64,000 nucleotides of DNA from Hemicentrotus pulcherrimus (Eukaryota > Echinodermata > Echinoidea > Camarodonta > Strongylocentrotidae), in contig BEXV01000702.1 of NCBI GenBank assembly GCA_003118195.1, positions 42,881 to 106,880 on the forward strand. The letters run 5' to 3'. The first letter of the stretch is position 1; each line of letters begins with the position of its first letter. This document shows, piece by piece, positions 53,516 to 64,000 of this stretch. The notes beneath the pieces are model-generated. The model was given only the letters and a program-made list of their open reading frames with translations, made no database searches and was not told the origin of the DNA. The position numbers and the translations under genes were made by a program.

Positions 53516-54837
53516 AGCAAATCGAAAAAAAAGCATGCACAAATGTAAGACGCCATGATTATTACTCGCATCACTCTCTCAATATCACTCTCTCTGCTGT
53601 GAATTCACCTATGAAGCTAATAGTATATAATTGCATGACAATGTATCTAAGATAGTTATTATTTATGATGAATTTGTTTGCATACTTGAATTGCTTCCTT
53701 GTTTGTGTTATGTGTATAAAGTGATTACTGCAGAGCAACGTGGAAATGGAACGGTTCAAGTATACGTGATTTTATGTGGTACTACAGTACTAATGATAAA
53801 AAGAGTAAACTTTAGAGACGCCTTAGGATTACGAATACGAATAAACCTTAATTGACAACTAAATCACGTTTTTAATCAGAATCAGAAAAGATATTAACTA
53901 TTTCGGGTTATGAAATTAACATTTACTGTTTATCTTTAGAGACCGTGAGTTTTCCGAGTAACGGTATGATGAAGACATAATCTAGGTGCTTATTATCACT
54001 TTGCCATGTTGGTAAATAGTGTTATATATTTCCCTTTGAGTGATGATGATATATTTTAATTTTGGAATGAAATATCTCCGTATAAAGCTTAGTGATAGCA
54101 AACACTCTCATCAGCTTATAGAGGTTGTATCAATTTGTTTACAGAATGATATAGGTGACAACGTTATCATATTTAGCTTCTTCTCTTACACGGTCTGTAA
54201 GAACCATTTTGTCGTGGTATTTTATTTGTACAACTTTCATTGAAATGTGTGCTAATGATAATAAATATACAGAGCAGTATTATCACTTCGTTATTTTATA
54301 GGCCAAAATCAGAAATATTTCCTTTTCTAGTGCTGATAATGGAGCTATTTAGTAATGAATATAAATGAATTGCCAAATACCGCACGTCTATTTCAGAGAT
54401 GAAACCGTTCATACATAATTAACAAAGAATTGGTATAAACTATGTGACTACTGCTTATTCTAATGATTATAAATGTGTTATCAAAAGAAAATAGAAATGA
54501 TAAGGAAGTTGTGTGAAATTTTGTCTGGATCATGATTATCTGAATGCGTCATGATATGCTTTTGTCAACATTATTGAAATCATTAATAATGGCTACATGG
54601 TATATATGTGAATGCATCTTATTTGGTTTCAAACACTTAACTGTCTTTTGTTATGATATGAATGATGATACATTTTAATTGAGTATCCTTAATAACGTTA
54701 TCCAGCCTAAATGTGTGTCTATTAAAATAGGAGTCATCTATATAGTCACCTATTCTTTTGTACCAAATTACACATCTGAATGCTAAATCAATATATAAAA
54801 CGACAAGTTTTTAACTATTAGAATTCTTGATTAAGCC

Positions 54838-55099
54838 TTAAAGGTAAAGACCAGTTATGGTCATGCGATTGCATTGTGAAAGAAACGTTGTGGAATCGAT
54901 CAGAAAAGGTTGATCATTTAGCATCTAGCATCTGCACGGTTCTGGAATCATCAAATGATAAGAAATTTGTCCCATTCTTCATAAAGTTACAAGCACTATA
55001 CACAGAAAGATGTATATGGGACTATCCTATATCTCTCACAGACCATGAGAGAAACAAATTTACCAAATATATGAATTAGTAGGCGGTTTCCCGGCAAAT
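54838..55099 (+). mobile_element. TTAA MITE, copy cut by the gap at 55100
   Basis: Begins with TTAAAGGTAAAGACCAGT and follows the complete copies to GGTTTCCCGGCAAAT, where an N replaces the remaining ~110 bases. The lost right end shows the sequence join is not natural continuity of this element. Confidence 0.85.
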
Positions 55100-55100
55100 N
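55100..55100. other. Single-N join
   Basis: This N separates a truncated MITE from the abrupt start of the second copy of the 1.3-kb block. It looks like a contig junction of unknown true length. Confidence 0.9.
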
Positions 55101-56420
55101 TTACACATCAACTCATCAATGACCGATTACATAATCATGAGATGAAAACAATTCTTGAGTTGGAAGGAAAAATGTATATTTATTACAGGCATGTCATTAT
55201 TATGGAATGTCTTTATATTTCAAAGCTTCGAAATATAGATAGTACATCCTCTCAAAACGATGAATAATTCTCTGTGGAAGAATCTATATCAAAGTAGGAA
55301 AAAAACGGAAGAGTCATATGTCTAGATTTCTCGTTCAAGAGATGGAATACGAAAACTATAATAGGATGACGAAAGATGTCATAGAGTACGTTAACGCGTC
55401 ACATATGTCTCTGAGTGGAATACGTTTGGGTTGAAAATTTAGAGGAACAATCCTTGCCCGCTTAACCCCTTCTGACACCCTTCACTCGACCCTCTTGTTC
55501 CACAAAGTGGGGTTTAAGGATGGCTTGTCGGGCTCGATTCCTTCTCCACCTAAGCTACACTCTTCAGTCATCGCCATCACCAATGAAAAAGCACAGTGCT
55601 CGCGCCGTAACCCGGTATAAAACGGAAAAGCAGTCCGCTCTGGCGCCTTGTCGTCTGCTACGGTCTCCCGCCGGGATTCCAAATCAAGAAGAAATAGAAG
55701 AATAAGAAGGATAAGGAGGTGGAAGGTAACAAATCTAGGGGAATCTTGCTTCTCTGGTCGTGGAACGGTCGCTGCCGATCGATAGGGGGTCGTGAATATA
55801 TTTGATAGGATTTTCGGTGATCTTAGTTACCACCGGAAAACAATTAGCTCAACGCTACGACGAAATATTTTTTTCACGCCTTTGAGGGTTCAATGTTTCC
55901 CTCCCTTCTCCTCTCTTTTGCTTCAATTTTACACTTGACATCCATAGACGAGAGTGCTGGATTGTCCATGATAAAACCCTGAAAGAGTAGGGTGCGTTCA
56001 GTTCATGGTCAAACGTCTCCAAACAGTACCGACTTATCTTCGTCACCCTTCGTCAACATATCGGCAACAGTACGCCTTGGCCGTCACCGATCAAAAAACT
56101 ATATCGAAATTCTTCGTGTTATCCAGCTTAATCTGAACGAATCTTGAAGACCTACTACGCGTTGGTCCCCGTTAAGACTAGATGCATTTGAGAAACCATC
56201 TCCCAATTGGAGGAGATAATGTGACACTTTAGCTAGGATAGGTTTTCGTGAGCATGACTCATGCAAAAATGTTTTGATATGGACAAAACTTGCGAAGGTG
56301 TTATGATATATCCTGTCAGTCGCAGCTGTCGAAAAACGTATCCCAAGTTAGGTTTTGGAATTTATATTCTAGACATCTGCTTAGAGAGTGTATGTAAGAG
56401 AGAGAGAGAGAAAGAGAGAG
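55101..56420 (+). repeat. 1.3-kb duplicated block, copy 2
   Basis: Near-identical to 45597-46920 in the same orientation, starting exactly at the N join and ending in a GA repeat, after which the two flanks differ. The short frames seen in copy 1 are intact here, which only reflects identity of the DNA. Confidence 0.93.
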
Positions 56421-57673
56421 GAGAGAAGGAATTTTGAGGAGAAAGGGGAGGAGAGATACTTATAGAGGAAGAAAAGTGAAAAAGACGAACATTTTTTGTT
56501 ATAGGGGTGTCTATAGTAATTTGAAAAGAGACATGATTATTTCAAGAGTAAAGAAAAAAGACAAACACGTGGCAATATGAAATTGTAAGAAAAAGTATTG
56601 TTTGAACTTTATGCTATCTCATCTTCCATAGCCCATCTTCCAAATTAGGTATAATTACTTCTGTGTGTGCTCCATACATAACAAAAACAACATCGAAAGC
56701 GCTGCAACATATGCCATCCTTACCTACTTGAATGAAGGGCTATTAAAATATAGCCTTCATGGAAGTTTAAGTATCAACCTCTTAACGGCATCACGTCAAA
56801 TTTTGGCGTCGAAATGAAATCTCAACTACACCTCAGAATAAACAAATATAAACTAAAAGCAACTATCCACAAATCTTTCCTAGTCTTAATTTTCATTTTA
56901 CGGCTTTTCTTGGATACAGATGTCATATTCGTCTCAATTTTATCTCCTGATGTTGATTTTTCTATGTGTCTCGGCACTGCCCTGGACTGTAGCCAAGCAG
57001 TCAGCGCGCTCTATGATGAATCACGAGGATGGCGGCGAAAGAAGGCAAGCTTAAAAGAAAGAGAGTTAAACAGAATTGGGTAGCTATGCAGTATCAGCTC
57101 GCAGACGTTAGGAAAATAATGGCTGGCGGCGAGGAACAGAAAATCATGTAATTAAAAACCTCAAGACTTCCCCCCTTTGGAGACCAGAACTTGACCTCCG
57201 AAAGTGCATCCTCGTGTTGAACGCTAATTAAATGACAAGTTGAACAACTTGGAGGTTGTCCTAAAACTTGAGGAAGATCTCCCAAGAGAAAAGGCCGTTG
57301 GAAAGAGATATGACTTACTGCAGATAGGACGAAGAGTCAGTCTCTTCAGGCTTAGTAGGAGTCGTAAACCCATTCTTACCAATTTGTTGTTTTTCCCACT
57401 TTGAATAATGTCTTGTAAAACCTAATTTCCATAATCGTCGAGAATTAAGAACACTGCCTGTATCAATGACTTAGCACAATTTCAGTAAACGTCATCATCA
57501 TCTTTTCCAAATGTCAGGACTTAAGGTCAGTTCCATACTTTTATAGCATTTTGTTCAAAGTCATACATTTTTTGAAGAAATTAGAACACTTTACTCTTGA
57601 AACAGTCCTAATGTATTCAACCAAACAACTCAGTTTGAAAGTTTAGCTCCAGATTAAGAGAGGCGAAAAAAGA

Positions 57674-57686
57674 GGGGGGGGGGGGG
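57674..57686. repeat. G homopolymer
   Basis: Thirteen G in a row after AAAAAAGAG. Its length is probably uncertain in the assembly. Confidence 0.85.
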
Positions 57687-58229
57687 TATTTTATAATTAA
57701 CTGACATTTTCAACGAGTGTAAGCATAATGTCTTATGATATTAATAATACTATTCCGCTTGTATATAGCGCCCAATACATCAATCGATGGTGTGTCTAAG
57801 CGCTTTACAGACTATTATTACCCCGGTCATCGGATTCAAGACAGCATATGTTGTATAGAGTTTGTAATAGACTATATTGGTAAAATGGAAGTTGTAACTA
57901 TTCACAAAGAACTAATTGTCATCAAATGAATTCGATTTCGATAAAGAAAATTTACATTTTTACTCCGAGAGCATAAATGGTACACCACAAAATTGAGAAT
58001 AACTGGCGCTCCTGTGACGGATGTTGATTTAATTTCGTTTTGTTAATAGTAACTGCAATACTGATCTAATTTAAATCTTAAAGTACCCGTGGAAAACTTA
58101 TTTGATATCATTTTTTATTTTATTGCAATTTTTAACAATGATTGGATTATGGTGGAAATCAGGAAATAAAAACATATACAGCAAAAAGAGAAGCATAATA
58201 AACATACCAAAAGTTGAATAAAGAAAAGG

Positions 58230-58300
58230 AAGGTGATAATTTGTCAAAAGTAGAGGTACAGAATTATAATTTGTCAAAAGTAGAGGGACAAAGTTATGAA
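58230..58300. repeat. Two-copy tandem repeat of about 32 bp
   Basis: ATAATTTGTCAAAAGTAGAGG occurs twice in direct succession with small differences in the spacer. Confidence 0.75.
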
Positions 58301-58424
58301 CAATTTCCTTCACAAGTAAAGCAACCAGATTTACCCTTCCTTGAGTTAGGGCAATTTCTGTGATTTTTCCCCCCACGAACAGTTATGATGGCGCTCTTTC
58401 ACTTGGGACAATAGCTTAAGAGAG

Positions 58425-58510
58425 AGCATCTCTTTCTCTTCTCTCCTCTCTCTCGCTCTCTCTCCCTCACTCCCTCTTTCTTTCGCTCTCTCCCTTTATC
58501 TCCCCCTTTC
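58425..58510. repeat. (CT)n-rich tract
   Basis: CTCTCTCTC with CCCT and TTTC interruptions, about 85 bases of pyrimidines. Confidence 0.8.
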
Positions 58511-58984
58511 ACATATTTCTCTCACAAGTACTCAACAATCACACACAGTTCTCTTTTTTTTGTTTATAAAATACTCAAACGTTATGCACATGACAGGTCT
58601 ATGAGGGCGCTACAACGAAGCAAAAAATATATTACTATCAAATCGAACACAATTTCCATACCCCAAAAGATGTCTGAAGCACAGAAGGACACGAAATAAA
58701 GAGGGGGCTGGAGGGCTTCGCAAGAATGACAATCCAGTATTTAGCTTCTCCTAAAACACGTTTTTCTACATTGTTCCTTATACCAAAACGACCGAACCAA
58801 AATGTGTTGAATCAATTTTTAAATCTCAGTATTTGAAGTATTCAACCATTTTTGTTTGTGAAAGAGCGCCCCCATTTCAATAACGGTTTGTGCATTAGAT
58901 TTGTAACCAAAGGACACGTTACCTGAAGCTAAAAGAAAATTAGTACCTCCTCTTATTAGCTATTGTAGTCATTCTGTCACTGCT

Positions 58985-59183
58985 GATATACTACTACTAC
59001 AACTACTGCTACTAGTACTACTACTACTACTACTAGTGCTACTTCTGCTGTTGTTACTACTCCTACTTCTAAAAAATAAATACTAATACTACTCCTACTG
59101 CTGCTACTACTATACTACTACTACTACTCCTAGTCCTACTACTACTACTACTACTACTACTCCTACTACTCCTACTACTCCTT

Positions 59184-59236
<53 letters not shown>

Positions 59237-59322
59237 GCTAGCTACTGTTACTACTACTCCTACTACTACTACTACTACTACTACATCTACTACTCCTACT
59301 ACTACTACTCCTTCTACTACTA

Positions 59323-59357
<35 letters not shown>

Positions 59358-59511
59358 GCTACTGTTACTACTACTCCTACTACTACTCCTACTAGTACTA
59401 CTACTCCTTCTACTACTACTACTACTACTACTACTACTATTCCTACTACTACTACTCCTTCTACTACTATACTACTACTACTACTACTACTAGCTACTGT
59501 TACTACTACTC

Positions 59512-59545
<34 letters not shown>

Positions 59546-59610
59546 ATCTACTACTGCTACTACTAATACTACTCTTTCCTCTCCTCCTCCTTCCTTCTCC
59601 TCCTCCCCCT

Positions 59611-59641
<31 letters not shown>

Positions 59642-59650
59642 CTCCTCGTC
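58985..59650. repeat. Long (CTA)n array with higher-order structure
   Basis: About 660 bases of CTACTACTA with CCT, TCT and other unit variants. The marker GCTACTGTTACTACTACTCC recurs at 59241, 59358 and 59493, so blocks of roughly 117-135 bases have been copied within the array. The right end passes into a CTCCTCCTTCC tract. Confidence 0.92.
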
Positions 59651-60168
59651 TTCTTTCTCTTTCTTTTACTACTTATACTTTCTACTGCTTCTAGATTTCT
59701 TCGTTTATGTATTTATCAAGTTTTCTTGTGTTTATTTATTCTGATATTGCATGAGGTGCATGCTCTAAAGCAACACTGTGGATTAGTTTGTATGTAATGG
59801 TTAGCTGATTCATTAGTGATCTTCCTAACTGATGGCACTCTGTAATCAGAATATCTTTTTAACTAAACTAGGTTTTATTCAAATTGTTTGAGAGAACTGA
59901 AAAATGTGAACCATGTCTGTATGACTCTCTTTTTTCTCTAAAAGTTACAAGACACATATATTTCTTACACAATAATTATACAAGTAACAAGCTCTGTTTC
60001 TTAGGCTGAACAAAATTCACTTTTATTCATTCACTTTTGGACAAAAAAAGCTCAGCCATAGGCTGGATATACTTCATACAAAGCTAACACATTACAGGCG
60101 TTTTCAATGCGACGGTGGATACACAATTAATTACATAATCATAGTGAAGCTCAACGATGCAAAGCAGC

Positions 60169-60502
60169 TACACTGTGAAATGGTCGGGCAATATTTTTCC
60201 AACACTTCGCCCAACGTTGTACCAAAAGGCCCAACCATCTATTGGGCAATATTTTGCCCAATGGTATTGGTAAACTTAAGTACCCTACTTAACACGCGCA
60301 CAATTGTTTCGTATTTTGACCAACATTTTGGGCAAAGATATGACCCTTCAACTGCCCGACTACGGTAGCCCACTTGTTGGGAGAAACTTGACCAACTGTT
60401 GGGCAAAAATACGAAAATATTCCCCAATAGATGGTTGGCTTTACTATTGGCACAACGTTGGGCAAACTGTTGGAAAATATTGCCCAACCTTTTCACAGTG
60501 TA
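60169..60502. mobile_element. Palindromic MITE with TTGGGCAA-type subrepeats
   Basis: The ends TACACTGTGAAA (60169-60180) and TTTCACAGTGTA (60491-60502) are exact inverted repeats. The arms pair over more than 100 bases through GGGCAATATTTT, GCCCAACGTTGT and CCAACCATCTATTGGG. Sequences like TTGGGCAA or TTGCCCAA recur many times within each arm. Terminal TA would suit a Tc1/mariner-type insertion. No transposase; open frames here come from the palindrome. Confidence 0.8.
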
Positions 60503-61434
60503 CGACCGATCCAGGTCGGATCACAACAGAAACAACCCCAAGGAGTAAAAAAAATGACAAATACATTGTATTCTTTGGATACATACAAGTTCATTAATTT
60601 ACCAATATTTGTAAACAATTGGGATTCCTTTCTGATTTGAAAGTTGGTAATACTCCTATACCTGTCGGCTGCAAAATAATTATGTCCATAGACTTCCACA
60701 AATCAAGTTTCGTCGCGATTTTTTTATATAGATTCCAACCGCTTTCGGTGTCGTGCTCACTGTGCGCTCTGAGCTTAATAAAGTACATTCGATTCCCAAG
60801 AAGTACAAACAATCTATAAACAAATGACCATAAATATATTTACAATAAAAAAAGTGATTTCACATGCAAAAGTAACTCATTTATATATTCACCATTAGCC
60901 AGATGAATATTATATAATAAGTTGAATACATAAAATAGCTGTACAATGTACACAATTGAATACGTCTTACATCTCCTTCTAAAAGGAAAATAAATGTACA
61001 CTAGATGTGTTTTCAGTAGCAAGGGATTTACCGTTAATAAGTTATAATTATAAATGTAGACGTCATAATCCTAACTGCATATAAGGTGACAAATACAGTC
61101 TATACAATAATACGAAAATGTTTGAATTATTGAGATAGATTAAAAGTAATTAATACACACCAGTTTGAAGGTCTGGAAGGTTACAATTCAAGATGTTATT
61201 ACACTCGAGACAGCATAGGATAACATTTGTTTAAACACAAAACTAAATCACTGAACTAAATCATTCATAACCCCTTGTAAAATTGATGGATTTTGTGTTT
61301 AATGAAAATTGACTGGACAAATTAGCGCCTTTGTTGAATACATTTGAATGTAAGCTTTAATTTGACATAAAGCAGGACAAATCAATTTTTCACATACTTA
61401 ACATTTTCAAAACTTGGTGAGGGTTTAAATAATC

Positions 61435-61472
61435 TTTGGTATATAAAGATTAAATAATCTTTATATACCAAA
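61435..61472. other. Perfect 17-bp hairpin
   Basis: TTTGGTATATAAAGATT and its exact complement AATCTTTATATACCAAA are separated by AAAT. It lies in the 3' flank of Wnt9, about 1.6 kb past the Wnt9 stop. Its function is unknown; it is too short for a typical animal miRNA precursor. Confidence 0.7.
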
Positions 61473-63061
61473 TATATCCAACATGGTTCAGTGCAACGGA
61501 CCGGACCCATGGGTTTATATCTTAGGTATCATGGTGTATAACTTTCAATGTTAATCACATTTTAATTGCATTGAACTGAGATACAATCACATGACATTTA
61601 ATAAAGGTAGCGAATAAGCTCTTAATAATCTAACTATTCATTTTCTTTGGTATACAAATTCAAGGACGAAAACTGTTAGACGTTTATCAAAATCATGTCT
61701 AAGACATGAAGAAGATCTAGGAACAACACTTCCCACCCGCCCTAAACGGGAACAAAAAGTGATCAGAAAGTAATCGGTTTGATTACTGTTTTTAAAAAGC
61801 GTATTCTAAGTGAGATTCATTATCATTATCTAAAATATATCGTGATAATAGGATTAAAGTTGATGAATTTTCCTCTTTGAAACCAGGTAGGCCTACCTAT
61901 ACTGACTAAAGACACAGAAAACGTCCCGAATTCCGGACATCTTTTCAAAACGAAGTTATAATCGGCGCACCAATGTTACCAAATAAACCTATACAAATAT
62001 GTTATTCATCCATGTTATAAACCTCAGCGACACAACGTCATATAATTTTACTGCAAACATGCAATACTTAAGGAATTGATGTTATAGTTTTTGTTTTCTT
62101 CTCCAGAACTCGATGTAGCTCTTTATTTATAAAGACTACTTTTAATCTCTTGATTGATTACATCACATAAACTAGTTCTTCAAGTTTTAAATACATCTGT
62201 ACGGTACCCACGATTACGGCAAAAGGTGAAAGGGAACAGGAATTGTGCAATGACTAACCAACCTGGTCAGAGGGCGCCGTCCTAAGTGAGGACGTCCTCC
62301 AATCAAAATTGCATTTGGCAAATACATTTTTTAGTCGGCAACATTTTTGGCACTCTTTTCCAATGTCGGTAAATATAAAGATTAGCGTATATCTAATTTT
62401 GTTTTTCTGTACCTGCATACTTGCTTGACTGATCCCCTTCACAGGGCATGGGCTATCAATGAGGAAATACAACAGTTTTAAAAAAAAACTATTACAAAAT
62501 CAAATTATATTGTTGGAGTAAAGTTGTTTACCGAATATGACTATTATATCATGTGACTTCAGATTTAAAGCACGGAAGACAATACGAGAGGAAAATGGAG
62601 ACTTTCTATTAACAAAATTGATAATTCAAGACTATAGTCTCTATCGCACATAAAGGAAGATGAACTTTCTGTTCTTTTCTTACATGCATTAGCATTATTT
62701 CGGAAGCTCTGATCTTCTACGCATAAGTGGCCGTACATACTAGTCTGGAAGCGAATATCACACATCCTTGAAAACATTTAGTCATCGTTCGTACATCAAA
62801 TCTTGCGAAAGTTCAAGTGTCTTTTAACCAATTTGATTTTCTAACCGTGGATGAAGTACGTCAGCTTTTAAGTTCACATCATTCCGAGACCCCGATGTCA
62901 TCGATTTCGTTTTTTACTCCATTCATATCTGTAGAAAATTTCATGAAATCAATGCATTTAACGTCTCCAACTTTGGTCCCCAAATGGCACCTTTTTCGCT
63001 GCGTTGTCTTTTGAGTACATTCCTGGCAATCCAGTATTTTAAAGGTCTACTGCTCTCTCGT

Positions 63062-63556
63062 TTACGCTCTGCAAAGATGTATCTCCTCGCGCGTCGTACA
63101 GCGCTGACAAATTACGTCACAGCACCAATGGAATCTACACTGGCACGCGCGTGTCACCATGACACTGCGAATATTGTATCCTCGTCCACAGCAGAGGCTA
63201 TTACAGGTCCTAACCTTATCGCAAGTTCGACCCCCAGTCCCCTCTGAATATTTACTTGGCGTGCAAAAATCCGGCGACTCTCTCTCGAACACAAGGTCGC
63301 CTGGCCCCGGCGACGTCGGCGACGTGGGCGAGTCGGGGTATATCTTTTCCTCGGTCCGGGACTGTCGTCTACGTACGAGCTCGTTTTCACCGTCGGCACG
63401 GTTCGCAAGGATGACTTGAACGCTTCGTTCATATTTCTCTTTGAGATCTACACCGATGCTATGGAAAGGACCGAGCTGTTTCCAACATGTCTGAGTAGTG
63501 CATGCCCCTGAGATGCCGTGACATTTGCAGACCTTGTCAACCCGTCTTCGAACGGT
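63062..63556 (-). CDS. Wnt9: Wnt9-type ligand, last exon (partial gene)
   Basis: On the - strand an acceptor CCATTCCAG|ACC preceded by a pyrimidine tract opens a 164-residue terminal exon ending in TAA at 63062. It begins TVRRRVDKVCKCHGISGAC, in which the serine of CHGISG is the lipid-acceptor serine of Wnts (codon 63511-63509). TCWKQLGPFHSIG and LKEKYE match Wnt9 better than Wnt1 or Wnt6, as do FCTPSKYSEGTGGRTC, LCCGRGYN and FHWCCDVICQRCTTREE. A variable loop with a TSPTSP repeat lies between the two cysteine clusters. No N-glycosylation sequon is present in this exon. The intron phase is 0, as for the equivalent Wnt1 exon. Upstream exons, including the signal peptide, must lie to the right of the window. 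The subfamily call is by motif reading only; a tree would settle it. Confidence 0.88.
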   Translation of the reverse strand, partial: TVRRRVDKVCKCHGISGACTTQTCWKQLGPFHSIGVDLKEKYERSVQVILANRADGENELVRRRQSRTEEKIYPDSPTSPTSPGPGDLVFERESPDFCTPSKYSEGTGGRTCDKVRTCNSLCCGRGYNIRSVMVTRACQCRFHWCCDVICQRCTTREEIHLCRA

Positions 63557-64000
63557 CTGGAATGGTAGGGGGAAGGTGAAAATGAAGAAAGAAAATGTTT
63601 GTTTACCCCAAATCATATGAATACAACTGAGTCATGATCAAATCGGGAGTCATAACGGATGATTATATTAAAATAAATCAGGCTGTAAGTTATGTTGTCT
63701 TCTAAAAGCCGTACGAAGAAACAAAGCAAATCTATGCTGACCCCTATTGGTGAACTAAAGTGAATATGGAGGTTCGATATGCGCTAGTTGGCATATTATA
63801 TAATGGGTAAATTATCTCCGCACCTAACACTTAGCCTATACATCGATTTTTACTCAACACAAGCAACGTTAAGTTATTTTTCTAGAGGGCAATCATTGGC
63901 AAGTTTTTTCTAGGAATAGGGCCCATTTCATATGAATAGTGAGGGGAATTATTGTTATTTTTTCCTTAAACACTGACGTCAGAGATTTGATGACAACCAT
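63557..64000 (-). other. Start of the last Wnt9 intron, no exon seen
   Basis: A pyrimidine tract on the - strand (TTTCACCTTCCCCCTACC) leads to the acceptor at 63557. The remaining bases to the window edge show no Wnt exon motif such as WGGC or HNN, so the penultimate exon lies further right. Confidence 0.8.

Larger units (their letters stand above)
52722..63061. other. Intergenic region between convergent Wnt1 and Wnt9
   Basis: It includes both 3' untranslated regions, whose limits are unknown. Candidate polyadenylation hexamers are AATAAA at 53840 and 54260 for Wnt1 and, on the - strand, the complement of TTTATT at 62122 for Wnt9. The rest is transposons, the second 1.3-kb block, microsatellites and AT-rich DNA. 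I see no other gene. Near 57760-57840 the phrase CTAAGCGCTTTACAGACTATT resembles a dispersed deuterostome repeat. Confidence 0.7.

Noticed and set aside
60239..60597. Overlapping open frames on both strands
   Set aside because: They follow from the inverted-repeat structure of the MITE.
61435..61472. miRNA precursor
   Set aside because: The stem is 17 bp with no extended pairing, too short for a normal animal precursor.

Overview
The window is AT-rich animal DNA with long spliced introns, many microsatellites and small inverted-repeat transposons. It has no bacterial-style gene packing. Two genes can be read from the sequence, and both encode Wnt ligands. The first is a complete four-exon Wnt1 on the + strand (coding exons 17464-17555, 37327-37592, 50469-50734, 52236-52721), spliced to 369 residues. 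The second is the last exon of a Wnt9-type gene on the - strand (63556-63062), whose upstream exons lie beyond the right edge. The two are arranged tail to tail, stop codons about 10.3 kb apart. Wnt1/Wnt9 linkage, base composition, repeat types and a SINE-like phrase common in marine deuterostomes point to an invertebrate deuterostome, most likely an echinoderm such as a sea urchin. That placement is an inference.

Layout. 1-16300 is upstream intergenic DNA: GA-rich and pyrimidine tracts, a 51-bp tandem array with an alternating variant base (about 5886-6245), a hairpin element (9786-10050) and one complete TTAA-flanked MITE (13785-14165). Around 16320-16390 there is a GC-box/CCAAT/TATA arrangement that could be the Wnt1 promoter. 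Exon 1 carries the signal peptide. Intron 1 (19.8 kb) holds a SINE-like piece, a truncated MITE, microsatellites, a GC-richer patch and a composite 560-bp inverted-repeat element. Intron 2 (12.9 kb) contains a 463-bp assembly gap, a GC-rich multi-hairpin island and the first copy of a 1.3-kb duplicated block. Intron 3 (1.5 kb) has a 109-bp hairpin element.

The 52722-63061 intergenic interval holds two more MITE copies. One is cut by a single-N join at 55100, and the second copy of the 1.3-kb block starts immediately after it. Further on come a roughly 680-bp (CTA)n array, a 334-bp palindromic MITE and a perfect 17-bp hairpin. The 1.3-kb block flanks Wnt1 exons 3-4 and is more than 99% identical between copies, so either a recent duplication or an assembly artefact is possible.

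How the genes work together: both products would be secreted, lipid-modified ligands for Frizzled/LRP receptors, acting in embryonic patterning. Their linkage is the remnant of the ancient metazoan Wnt cluster (Wnt9, Wnt1, Wnt6, Wnt10). No Wnt6 or Wnt10 exon was seen here. I found no convincing non-Wnt protein gene, tRNA, rRNA or CRISPR array; the other open frames look like chance frames in AT-rich or repetitive DNA.
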